Assembly (NCBI GenBank): GCA_029907285.1
Contig: JARYMD010000079.1
Location: 1-13,091, forward strand
From: Verrucomicrobiota bacterium
GTDB taxonomy: Bacteria > Verrucomicrobiota > Verrucomicrobiia > Limisphaerales > J093
Length of the DNA: 13,091 nucleotides
Direction of reading: 5' to 3'
Positions within the stretch are counted from its first letter, which is position 1; each line of letters starts with the position of its first letter. The translations under genes and the position numbers were made by a program. The notes beneath the pieces are model-generated. The model did no database searches. It saw only the letters and a list, made by a program, of their open reading frames with translations, and was not told the origin of the DNA. Positions 5,194-13,012 of the stretch are shown here, piece after piece.

Positions 5194-7602
5194 GTGAACA
5201 GCGCCAGAACAAGCGTCAACGTGACAACGCAGTTGGCAGTCGGAATTGTAGCAGTCGCGGTTGCATTTGTGGTCGGCTGCCAAAGATGGGAGGCAAGGGT
5301 GGTCACCGCCCCGGGCACAATCGCCCGAACATTTCATCTTGATAAACTTGCGGAAATTGACGCCGCAATCTTGGAAGCAATAACCAACAAGCAGTGTCCC
5401 GGTGGTGTGTTCTGGCTCGAGCGAAACGGCGTCGCCTACAAGAGGGCGTACGGCTGCCGCGCAGTCGTCCCCGAAAAAGAGTTGATGACCATCGACACAA
5501 TATTCGATGCCGCGTCGCTGACCAAGGTGATCGCCACGACACCTGCGGTCATGCTGCTGGTCGAGCGTGGGCAACTCAAGCTCGATGAGCCGGTTCGAAC
5601 GTATCTGCCAGAGTTCACCGGCAACGGGAAAGAGAACATCACGGTTCGCCAGTTGTTGACGCACACCTCGGGTCTGCGGCCCGATGTCAGTCTTCGGCCT
5701 GACTGGTCCGGGATGGAGGCTTTCATGCGCTTGGCGGTATCGGAGCCGCTCCAGGCGCGCCCGGGCGAGAAGTTCATTTACAGTGACACCGGCATGATTT
5801 TGGCCGGGGAAATTGTGCGCCGCATAACCGGCCAAAGGCTCGATGAGTTCGTGAAAAGGGAGGTTTACAAGCCGCTTGGCATGCGGGATACGTGCTTTAA
5901 TCCGCCACGGGAAAAGGTTGACCGGGTCGCACCCACAACGGTCGAGGATGGCAAACCGGTCCGGGGGACAGTGCATGATCCGCGGGCAAGGCGATTGAAT
6001 GGCGTTGCAGGACACGCTGGTTTGTTTACGACAGCGGCTGATCTGGCGCGGTTTTCACGCATGATGCTCGACAAAGGCAGGCAAGGGCAAAAGCGCATTT
6101 TCAGACCTGAAACGGTTGATCTTATGACCAGCGTTCAAACGCCGGCGCACATCGAGGCCTTGCGGGGTTTGGGGTGGGACATTGACTCGCCATATTCGGG
6201 ACAACGCGGAAGTGTTTTTCCCCGGGGCGGCTATGGGCATACCGGATGGACGGGAACATCGCTGTGGATCGACCCGTTTTCACGCACGTTTGTGATATTC
6301 CTCTCCAATCGGAACCATCCTGACGAAAAAGGGAATGTTCTTCCGCTGCGCCGGAAGCTCGGGACTTTGGCCGCGGAAGCGGTGGTTGGGTTCAACTTTG
6401 CATACGTCCCGGGCGCGTTGAAACCGCGCGCAAGCATCGCCGAGCCAGCGGCGAAAATTCCTGTCGCGGGAGGGGCCGAAGTGCTCAATGGAATCGATGT
6501 GTTGGAAAAGCAGGGTTATGGGCCGCTGAAAGGTCTTCGCATCGGTTTGATCACAAATCATACGGGCCACGACAAGGCGCGGCGTTCGACTGTCGATTTG
6601 TTGCATCAAGCGCCGGGTGTCGAGTTGAAGGCATTGTTCAGTCCAGAGCACGGCCTGCGGGGAACCGCGGACGAGAAAATCGGGGACAGCATTGACGAGA
6701 AAACCGGGCTGCCGGTTTACAGCTTGTACGGGGAAACACGCCAGCCGAAACTCGAACAATTGAAGGATTTGGATGCGTTGGTGTTCGATATTCAGGACAT
6801 TGGCTGCAGGTTTTACACGTACATATCCACAATGGGCCTTGCAATGGAATCAGCCGCAAGAGCAGGACTGAAATTCTTCGTGCTCGACCGCGTGAATCCG
6901 ATAGGAGGTGTCGTGGTGGACGGCCCCGTGCACAAAGGCGCATCCAGTTTCACCGCGTTCCACAGAATACCCGTGATGCATGGGATGACAGTCGGCGAAC
7001 TGGCAAGAATGTTCAATGACGAGCGCGGTTACAAATGTGACCTGACCGTTATCAAGATCGAAGGATGGCGCAGATCAATGTGGTTTGACCAAACAGGGTT
7101 GCCATGGACGAATCCGTCGCCGAACATGCGCAGTTTGACAGAAGCGGCGCTTTACCCCGGCGTTGGCCTGCTCGAGACGACGCCGGTGTCGGTGGGCCGT
7201 GGCACTGGCACGCCATTCGAGGTCGTTGGCGCGCCGTACATTGACGACATCACACTCGCCGCAGAACTGAACAAATCCTCCCTCGAAGGGGTCAGATTCG
7301 TCCCGGTTCGGTTCACGCCAAACGCAAGCGTGTTCAAGGACCGCGAGTGCGGCGGGGTACAGATTTTTCTGACAGACCGTGACAAGTGCAGGGTGCTGGA
7401 CATTGGCCTGCTCATCGCGCAGACGTTGCACCGGCTGTATCCGAAGGACTTCAACATCGACAAGTTCATCAACCTGCTCACCGACAAGCCCACCCTCGAG
7501 GCTGTGCGCGAAGGCAAATTGCCAAATGACGTCAGAGCACTGTGGAGTCCGGACCTGTCAGATTTCATGAAACGGCGCGCGCGAGTCCTCCTGTACGAGT
7601 GA
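5194..7602 (+). CDS. Lipoprotein: class-C beta-lactamase-like hydrolase fused to DUF1343/NamZ exo-muramidase
   Basis: With the GTG at 5194 the product is 802 residues. It opens with a lipoprotein leader whose lipobox is FVVGC (Cys29), so it is probably anchored in the envelope facing the periplasm. Residues ~45-400 form a serine beta-lactamase/PBP-like domain with SLTK (Ser108, Lys111), the YSD equivalent of YxN (196-198) and HTG (349-351), all intact. Residues ~432-802 form a DUF1343/NamZ (GH171) domain with GLITNHTG, SPEHGLRG (483-490), FDIQDIGCRFYTY (531-543), NPSPNM (640-645) and SVGRGTG. NamZ removes terminal MurNAc from peptidoglycan; AmiE of Bacillus, from a neighbouring gene, is a beta-lactamase-like MurNAc-L-alanine amidase. 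Together they suggest a two-step muropeptide hydrolase. The frame stays open to a TTG at 5158; a GTG at 5221 also keeps the lipobox but loses the basic n-region. No clear Shine-Dalgarno. Confidence 0.9.
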   Translation: MNSARTSVNVTTQLAVGIVAVAVAFVVGCQRWEARVVTAPGTIARTFHLDKLAEIDAAILEAITNKQCPGGVFWLERNGVAYKRAYGCRAVVPEKELMTIDTIFDAASLTKVIATTPAVMLLVERGQLKLDEPVRTYLPEFTGNGKENITVRQLLTHTSGLRPDVSLRPDWSGMEAFMRLAVSEPLQARPGEKFIYSDTGMILAGEIVRRITGQRLDEFVKREVYKPLGMRDTCFNPPREKVDRVAPTTVEDGKPVRGTVHDPRARRLNGVAGHAGLFTTAADLARFSRMMLDKGRQGQKRIFRPETVDLMTSVQTPAHIEALRGLGWDIDSPYSGQRGSVFPRGGYGHTGWTGTSLWIDPFSRTFVIFLSNRNHPDEKGNVLPLRRKLGTLAAEAVVGFNFAYVPGALKPRASIAEPAAKIPVAGGAEVLNGIDVLEKQGYGPLKGLRIGLITNHTGHDKARRSTVDLLHQAPGVELKALFSPEHGLRGTADEKIGDSIDEKTGLPVYSLYGETRQPKLEQLKDLDALVFDIQDIGCRFYTYISTMGLAMESAARAGLKFFVLDRVNPIGGVVVDGPVHKGASSFTAFHRIPVMHGMTVGELARMFNDERGYKCDLTVIKIEGWRRSMWFDQTGLPWTNPSPNMRSLTEAALYPGVGLLETTPVSVGRGTGTPFEVVGAPYIDDITLAAELNKSSLEGVRFVPVRFTPNASVFKDRECGGVQIFLTDRDKCRVLDIGLLIAQTLHRLYPKDFNIDKFINLLTDKPTLEAVREGKLPNDVRALWSPDLSDFMKRRARVLLYE

Positions 7603-7640
7603 TCACATTCATGCTCGGGAATGGAAGCGTAAGCCAGCGA

Positions 7641-7661
7641 CCATAGGCCATAGACCTTAGA
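7641..7661. repeat. Three tandem degenerate heptamers (CCATAGG, CCATAGA, CCTTAGA)
   Basis: A short 7-bp tandem repeat with three imperfect units lies in the 133-bp gap between the hydrolase fusion and the permease. It is too short to show a function and may be a slippage product. Confidence 0.45.
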
Positions 7662-7722
7662 CCGGGAACAAGTAACAGGAGACGGGAAACGGCAGATCGG
7701 CGTTGTGAGCAGAACTGTGCGG

Positions 7723-7729
7723 AAGGGAG
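7723..7729 (+). promoter_or_regulatory. Ribosome-binding site of the permease gene
   Basis: AAGGGAG ends 6 bases before the ATG at 7736. It is the clearest Shine-Dalgarno site in the window and fixes the permease start, whereas argG, the isomerase-like gene and the deacetylase have none. Confidence 0.7.
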
Positions 7730-7735
7730 ACACTG

Positions 7736-9244
7736 ATGAACACACAATCATCGCATGATGCAAGCGGTCAAACACGGCAGTTGAAACGGCTTCTTGGACC
7801 GTTCGACGCCACCATGATCGTTGCCGGGTCGATGATCGGGTCGGGGATATTCATTGTGCCGGCGGACATGGCGCGGCAGCTTGGGGCTGCTGGTTGGTTG
7901 TTGGCGGCGTGGGTTCTGACCGGGCTGTTAACAGTCGCTGCCGCGCTGAGCTACGGTGAGTTGGCTGCGATGATGCCGCAAGCCGGCGGACAATATGTTT
8001 ACCTTCGGGAAGCTTATGGCAGACTTTGGGGATTCCTATACGGGTGGACTCTGTTTCTTGTGATTCAGACCGGAACGGTTGCTGCGGTTGCAGTGGCGTT
8101 TGCGAAGTTCCTCGGGGTGTTGGTGCCGGCGGTATCCGAGAGTCACAAGCTGTTTGAGTACGGCAGGCTTTCGCTAACACCAACGTCGCTTGTAGCCATG
8201 GCAATACTCGTTCTGCTGACGTGGTCGAACTCGACCGGCCTGCGCACGGGGAAACTGGTGCAGAATATCTTCACGGTGACGAAGATTGGCGCGCTTGTTT
8301 TGCTGGTCCTGCTCGGTTGCACGCTTGGGGCAAGGTCGGGCGTCTTGTCGATCAACCTCGGCGATTTGTGGTCGGCGTCATCGGCTATCGCTGGTGGCAA
8401 AGCGGCCGATGCGGCAACTTCTTTTCCATTGTCGGGGTTTGCTCTGGCGGTTGCCTTTGGCACTGCAATGGTGGGCTCGTTGTTCTCGAGTGACGCATGG
8501 AACAACGTTACCTTCACTGCCGGCGAGGTCAGAGAACCGGAACGCAACCTGCCGCGGAGCCTGTTCTATGGTGCGGGTTTGGTGTGTCTTTTGTATTTGC
8601 TGGCGAACATTGCGTACCTGAACGTTCTACCGCTCAAAGGGAATCCGGCGGGTGCCACGGCACTTGATCGTGGGATTCAATTCGCGCCGCAGAACCGCGT
8701 CGCGACTGCTGCAGCAGAGGTGTTGTTTGGACCGGGCGGCTCAGTGGTGATGGCGCTGTTGATCATGATCTCAACTTTTGGGTGTTTGAACGGGATGATT
8801 CTGGCTGGGGCACGGGTGTACTACGCGATGGCGCGGGATGGATTGTTTTTCAACTTTGTGGGGCGGCTGAATCGCAAATCTGTGCCGGGTAACGGCCTGC
8901 TTGTTCAGTGCGCGTGGGCGGTGTTCTTGACAGCGTCGGGAACGTACGAAGACCTGTTGGACTATGTGATATTCGCGGCGCTGATATTCTATGTGCTGAC
9001 GATTGCGGGTCTGTTCGTCCTGCGCAAGAGGCGGCCGGATAATGCAACACCGCGCCGGGTGCCGGGGTACCCGTTTGTGCCGGCGGCTTACATGGTCATT
9101 GCGTCGTTGATTGCGTTGGATCTTCTGGTGGCAGAGAAAACAAGGGCCAACACGCTGCCCGGCCTGATAATTGTGTTAAGCGGGATTCCCGTGTACTGGC
9201 TCTGGAGCCGAAAACGGAACGCATTTTGTGGTCGCAGAGATTGA
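7736..9244 (+). CDS. APC-superfamily (LAT/SteT-type) amino-acid permease
   Basis: The 502-residue product is an inner-membrane transporter with about 12 hydrophobic segments, starting near residue 24 and ending near 489. The unwound first membrane helix carries GSMIGSGIF (31-39), the substrate-binding motif of the APC superfamily. The segment DAWNNVTFTAGEVREPERNL (253-272) and ARVYYAMARDGLFF (359-372) match the L-amino-acid transporter/exchanger branch, so neutral amino-acid uptake or exchange is most likely; the exact substrate cannot be read. Length is somewhat above the usual 430-460, with a short hydrophilic N-terminus and a basic C-terminal tail. The gene follows the muropeptide-hydrolase fusion after 133 bp, and importing amino acids freed from peptides would be a sensible job. 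The start is fixed by AAGGGAG. Confidence 0.92.
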   Translation: MNTQSSHDASGQTRQLKRLLGPFDATMIVAGSMIGSGIFIVPADMARQLGAAGWLLAAWVLTGLLTVAAALSYGELAAMMPQAGGQYVYLREAYGRLWGFLYGWTLFLVIQTGTVAAVAVAFAKFLGVLVPAVSESHKLFEYGRLSLTPTSLVAMAILVLLTWSNSTGLRTGKLVQNIFTVTKIGALVLLVLLGCTLGARSGVLSINLGDLWSASSAIAGGKAADAATSFPLSGFALAVAFGTAMVGSLFSSDAWNNVTFTAGEVREPERNLPRSLFYGAGLVCLLYLLANIAYLNVLPLKGNPAGATALDRGIQFAPQNRVATAAAEVLFGPGGSVVMALLIMISTFGCLNGMILAGARVYYAMARDGLFFNFVGRLNRKSVPGNGLLVQCAWAVFLTASGTYEDLLDYVIFAALIFYVLTIAGLFVLRKRRPDNATPRRVPGYPFVPAAYMVIASLIALDLLVAEKTRANTLPGLIIVLSGIPVYWLWSRKRNAFCGRRD

Positions 9245-9528
9245 TCATCGGCAGCACAATCGGGCCGTTTCATATGGCCGCGCAAGACCCCGATGATGAT
9301 TGTATGAATTTAAATGACATGCGGGCGCCGAATTGCAGCGACGGGCCATCGTCCACTTCAAAATTGTCGCCATCGCCGGGCGCGTCGCAAACTCCCTGGT
9401 TAACATGCAGTCACCCCGCAGCCGACGGCGTGGGTCTGCGGAAAACTTCCGCTTGGCCGGAAATCCCGCGGATCAATGTCTGCAGCTTCAGTCACAGAAA
9501 CGGTCGCTCTCGTAGCAAAGGACGTAAG
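9245..9528. other. Probable non-coding gap between permease and the next gene
   Basis: The downstream frame stays open through here, with ATGs at 9304 and 9319, but the translation is Ser/Pro/Arg-rich with no family-like character and neither ATG has a ribosome-binding site. ATCATCGG (9244-9251) and CCGATGAT (9290-9297) are an 8-bp inverted repeat around 38 nt, a weak candidate for ending the permease transcript. No promoter or RNA is recognised. Confidence 0.4.
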
Positions 9529-10998
9529 TTGGCGGGACACTTCCTATCAACTCTTCTGATTTCTCCTGCAAATCTGGAGGGCTGCGGGCAATTCAACAGA
9601 CACGGGCTGGCGCGCAATTCGGCAAGAATCATTCTGCTGGTCCTGTGCTTTTTCGTCCACGAAGCCCAGGCCGCACAGATCACGCCTGTCGTTGAGGCCG
9701 AAGAAGACGTTTACCGGTACGAGCCCGCCAACAACGGCGCAGGCCCGATGTGGTGTCATGGCTCGACCTGTCTTGTGCGCGTGGGCGAGGATGTTGTGGC
9801 GAGCGGATTGGAAACACTCACAAACCAGCCGCCGCTTAACAACTGTCGTTGGACTCTCTGGCGGCGCGAAGTTGACGGGTGGCGACAGACACTTGCGGAC
9901 GCGAACGGGCGCACTCGCGAACCGTGTCCGTTGGCCACTTTCCCAAAACAGAAAAAGGTTTTCCTTTCGGCGAACCCGACGTTGTCACCGCCGGGTCAGG
10001 CGGGAGGTGGCCCGGCGCGGCCTGAGATTCTCGAATTCAGGCTTCCTGAGTTGGGTGAGCCTGCGGCTGTGTTGTTGCCGGAATGGGACGGGAAACCGGA
10101 TTTCACCGAACATTCCTACAGGAGTTTTGCCGCGGACGGTCAGCTCGGCGAGCTGATAATCTTCCAGAACATCGGCTATACACACGCCGAGTACGCCTAC
10201 CGGGACGCATCAGGCCGGTGGGCAGCACGCGGGCAACTCAAATGGCCATGGGGCGCGGAATACGACAAACCGCAGCCAATTCGGGTGTGTTACCCGAACG
10301 TTGCCCTTGTGAAAGGCGCAGTTCATTTCGTCGGTGTCAGCGACATCGTCGAGCCGTATGGAAAATGGCGGGAGTTCAAGAAACAGTTGACAGGACGCGA
10401 TTGGGATTACGATTTCCGACGGCTCTTTTATACGCGGTGCGCAGACATCCGGCGCGGCGAGTTCGCCCCTTGGATTGAGCTGGCGAGTCGCGACAAGACC
10501 TGTGGATGGATATCCCCGGCCGACCTCTGGGTCGGACCAGATGGGCGTGTTCACATCGTGTGGACTGAGCGTGCCATTGACGAACGATTGCGCGAAAAGT
10601 TCTTTCCGGATCAAAAACAGCGGCACGAGGCCAATTACGCTGTCCTTAAGGACGGCATCGTTGAGTTGAAACGGACGTTCGCGGCCGTGGACGAAGGCCA
10701 ACGTAGCGTGATTGTGTCGCTGCCAAGGTTTCATGCAACACCTGAGGGACGGCTTTTTGTGTTCTGTTACGTCAGCGGCACAGAGCCGGATGGAAAAGGA
10801 GTTTCGGAGAACTGGCTTTATGAGTTGAACGGCGGCGGCGCATTTTCCGCGCCTGTCAAGGTGCCGTTGAAACATCCGCTCTCCTCTTACTTCACGGCGA
10901 CAGTTCGGGCGGGGTCCGAACCTTCGTGTTGGCTGGACCTTTTGGGAACGCGCGTGGGAGCATCCGGCACGATCAGTTACGCGCGCATACGTTTGTGA
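9529..10998 (+). CDS. Secreted protein of unknown function with BNR/beta-propeller-like segments
   Basis: I do not recognise a named family. From the TTG at 9529 the product is 489 residues. A hydrophobic core (ARIILLVLCFFV, 32-43) followed by AQA-A near 47-49 is a signal peptide, though with an unusually long n-region. The mature part is rich in aromatic and beta-type segments. DLWVGPDGRVHIVWTE (332-347) and ATPEGRLFVFCYVSG (403-417) look like the strand-turn-strand pattern of sialidase-type BNR or other propeller blades. No catalytic set can be assigned. TTG is chosen because AAAGGA sits 6 bases before it; ATGs at 9304 or 9319 would add 75 or 70 residues of poor character. The gene ends 140 bp before the likely start of the next one on the same strand. 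A carbohydrate-binding or glycosidase-like role is conceivable but unproven. Confidence 0.7.
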   Translation: MAGHFLSTLLISPANLEGCGQFNRHGLARNSARIILLVLCFFVHEAQAAQITPVVEAEEDVYRYEPANNGAGPMWCHGSTCLVRVGEDVVASGLETLTNQPPLNNCRWTLWRREVDGWRQTLADANGRTREPCPLATFPKQKKVFLSANPTLSPPGQAGGGPARPEILEFRLPELGEPAAVLLPEWDGKPDFTEHSYRSFAADGQLGELIIFQNIGYTHAEYAYRDASGRWAARGQLKWPWGAEYDKPQPIRVCYPNVALVKGAVHFVGVSDIVEPYGKWREFKKQLTGRDWDYDFRRLFYTRCADIRRGEFAPWIELASRDKTCGWISPADLWVGPDGRVHIVWTERAIDERLREKFFPDQKQRHEANYAVLKDGIVELKRTFAAVDEGQRSVIVSLPRFHATPEGRLFVFCYVSGTEPDGKGVSENWLYELNGGGAFSAPVKVPLKHPLSSYFTATVRAGSEPSCWLDLLGTRVGASGTISYARIRL

Positions 10999-11138
10999 CC
11001 GTGTTTCATTTTTGCGCAATGAAATTGCGAATCTGCAAATCAACAAGCCAAGACGGTCTGAGGACACGCGGCATTCATGCGCGGTGGATTTTGGGACGGC
11101 CGTGTTCACGCCGAAACGTCGGCACCGGGAAGGCGCGA

Positions 11139-12725
11139 GTGTGCGAACGACTGATAACCCGCACGCGAGTGATTTGTGCAGCGGCCGTTCTTGCCTTGAC
11201 CGCGCTTGTGCCCGACGCCGCGGCAGCGCCGATCAAGTTCACAGCAAGATCGCGTGAGGCTGCCGGACCGAACGAAGCCCAAAGCGTGGTGTACAAAGAG
11301 GTGGAATGGGAAAGCACAAGAACCGCCGTGATCGTGTGTGACATGTGGGACAAGCATTGGTGCAAAGGCGCAACGGCGCGCGTTGCAGAGATGGCTCCGC
11401 GGATGAACGAGTTTTTGAAGAAATGCCGCGCAATGGGAACGCTCGTCATTCATGCGCCCAGTGGAACCATGGCGTTCTACAAGGATTACCCCCAGCGAAA
11501 GAGGGCTGAGAAAGCAAAAGGATCGGCAAGTGGAGAGAACTTGAACTCGTGGAAACCGCTCGACAGATCACAGGAAGGGCCTTTGCCAATCGATGATTCG
11601 GATGGCGGATGCGATGACAATCCCAAATGCGCTCAGGGCAGCCCGTGGCGAAGCCAGATTGATTTGCTCGAAATCGGAGAGGAAGACGCTGTGAGTGACA
11701 GCGGCCAGGAAATACTCGGTCTGATGCAGGAGCGCGGCATAGAGAACGTGATTCTTCTGGGCGTGCACGCGAACATGTGCGTTTTGGGGCGCCCGTTCGG
11801 CATCCGGGCAATGGTCGGCTGCGGCAAGAACGTCCTGTTGGTTCGAGATTTGACAGACACGATGTACAGCTCGCAAATGCGCCCGTTTGTCAGTCATTTT
11901 GCGGGAACAGACCTCGTAATTGAGCACATTGAAAAGCACTGGTGCCCCACGATCACCAGCGATCAAATGGTCGGCGGACGACCGTTCCGGTTCTCGGCTG
12001 ACCCGAGGCCAACAGTGGCAATGGTAATAGCTGAAAGCGAGTATCACACATGGGAGACCCTGCCGGCTTTTGCTACCGACACGCTGCTCAAGGCCGGTTT
12101 GAGAATCGAATATGTCACCGCGACTATGCGTAACGATGACTGTCAGTTCAGAGGCTACCGTGCGCTTGACGGTGCCGGCCTTGTGCTTGTGAGTGCGCGC
12201 AGGCGTGCCATGCCGCACGAAATGGCAGTGATGCTCAAACAACACGTGGAATCGGGCAAGCCAATCGTCGGCATCCGCACCGCAAGCCATGCGTTTTCGG
12301 TGCGCGGCCCCGACCGATCCAAACTCGGTCAAGCCGGGTTTGAGGATTGGCCCGAGTTCGATTCCGAAGTGCTGGGTGGGAACTACAGCGGGCATCATCC
12401 TGCCGGTCCAGTTACCACTGTACGTGTTGTGCCGGAGGCGCTGGATCATCCGGTGCTGAAAGGTGTCCCTTTGGGGGCGTGGTCAAGCCCTGCGTCGCTT
12501 TACAAGACCAGTCCGCTCAAGCCCGGGGCCACGGTTTTGCTGACGGGTCAAATCGCGGGTGAACAAGCCGAACCGATTGCGTGGGTGCGAAGCGCAGGAG
12601 CACGACAATCGCGGGTGTTTTACACTTCGTTGGGCCATCCCGAAGATTTCCGGAATCCGTCTTTCAGACGGATGTTGGCAAATGGGATTCTTTGGGCGCT
12701 CGGAATGCCGACTAAAGGTAATTGA
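11139..12725 (+). CDS. Secreted isochorismatase-like hydrolase fused to a ThuA-like domain
   Basis: From the GTG at 11139 the product is 528 residues. A signal peptide (RTRVICAAAVLALTALVPDA, 8-27) ends in AAAA. Residues ~60-270 are an isochorismatase/cysteine-hydrolase domain, with the acidic residue in TAVIVCDMW (Asp68) and the nucleophile in GVHANMCVLGRPFGIR (Cys214). The third triad member, normally Lys shortly before a Ser/Ala-Phe segment, is not seen; that place reads LEIGEEDAVSDSG. Residues ~290-524 resemble ThuA, a class-I glutamine-amidotransferase-like fold linked with trehalose use, with GIRTASHAF (378-386), GGNYSGHH (413-420) and RVFYTSLGHPEDF (492-504). Substrates are unknown. The start is chosen for GGGAAGG 5 bases upstream and the leader; an in-frame ATG at 11019 would add 40 basic residues. 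It follows the unknown secreted gene on the same strand and may share its transcript. Confidence 0.85.
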   Translation: MCERLITRTRVICAAAVLALTALVPDAAAAPIKFTARSREAAGPNEAQSVVYKEVEWESTRTAVIVCDMWDKHWCKGATARVAEMAPRMNEFLKKCRAMGTLVIHAPSGTMAFYKDYPQRKRAEKAKGSASGENLNSWKPLDRSQEGPLPIDDSDGGCDDNPKCAQGSPWRSQIDLLEIGEEDAVSDSGQEILGLMQERGIENVILLGVHANMCVLGRPFGIRAMVGCGKNVLLVRDLTDTMYSSQMRPFVSHFAGTDLVIEHIEKHWCPTITSDQMVGGRPFRFSADPRPTVAMVIAESEYHTWETLPAFATDTLLKAGLRIEYVTATMRNDDCQFRGYRALDGAGLVLVSARRRAMPHEMAVMLKQHVESGKPIVGIRTASHAFSVRGPDRSKLGQAGFEDWPEFDSEVLGGNYSGHHPAGPVTTVRVVPEALDHPVLKGVPLGAWSSPASLYKTSPLKPGATVLLTGQIAGEQAEPIAWVRSAGARQSRVFYTSLGHPEDFRNPSFRRMLANGILWALGMPTKGN

Positions 12726-12797
12726 CGCAAACCCGCGTCAGCACGTTCCACACGCCACGCTCCAATGAAATGCGGTGCGTTCATGCGTTCGAACACG

Positions 12798-12830
12798 CAA
12801 CGACACTATTTGTCGTACACCCTGTCGTTG
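12798..12830. terminator. Alternative hairpins sharing one arm, downstream of the ThuA-fusion gene
   Basis: CAACGACA (12798-12805) can pair perfectly with TGTCGTTG (12823-12830), or its inner ACGACA (12800-12805) can pair with the nearer TGTCGT (12811-12816) around a 5-nt loop. The two are mutually exclusive. They lie 73 bp after the stop of the upstream gene without a U-tract, so a transcript 3' end is possible but unproven. Confidence 0.3.
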
Positions 12831-12840
12831 TCCCGCTCGC

Positions 12841-12990
12841 TCATGAAACCGCCGACGGCGCACCCCGTGCCGACGTGATGGCAAGCCCCACCATAAGGGC
12901 CATCCCCAACATCAGCTTCCACAACCCACAGACCTCAGCAAAACCGGGCTCTTTGTCAGGATACGTCTGCAACTTCAATGTCCGCTCCAT
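12841..12990 (-). CDS. Doubtful small ORF with a signal-peptide-like C-terminal half
   Basis: A 49-residue reading frame begins at the ATG at 12988-12990 (MERTLKLQTYPDKEPGFAEV) and ends with a hydrophobic stretch (KLMLGMALMVGLAITSARG) and APSAVS. The hydrophobic run followed by ARGAPSA resembles a signal peptide with a cleavage site, yet the frame stops at once. This could be a gene remnant whose mature part is lost, a small membrane peptide, or chance. No good ribosome-binding site is present (AAAGG is about 13 bases upstream). I do not recognise the sequence. Confidence 0.2.
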   Translation of the reverse strand: MERTLKLQTYPDKEPGFAEVCGLWKLMLGMALMVGLAITSARGAPSAVS

Positions 12991-13012
12991 TGCCCAACTC
13001 AAGCCTTTGCCC

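Larger units (their letters stand above)
12726..13012. other. 3' intergenic region, mostly without a supported gene
   Basis: After the ThuA-fusion stop the sequence holds a palindromic patch around TTCGAA near 12789, a hairpin set at 12798-12830, and a doubtful minus-strand small ORF (12841-12990). Directly beyond that ORF's stop, an overlapping ATGA opens a 12-codon minus-strand reading frame (MSERDNDRVYDK). No tRNA or strong promoter is visible. Confidence 0.45.

Noticed and set aside
5194..6400. Antibiotic-resistance beta-lactamase
   Set aside because: The SxxK/YxN/HTG set is shared by many hydrolases; fusion to NamZ and the lipoprotein leader favour a cell-wall role over resistance.
10210..11109. 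299-codon minus-strand open frame
   Set aside because: Antisense to the secreted unknown gene, with no recognisable motif.
11568..12449. 293-codon minus-strand open frame
   Set aside because: Antisense to the isochorismatase/ThuA fusion, which has clear motifs in its own frame.
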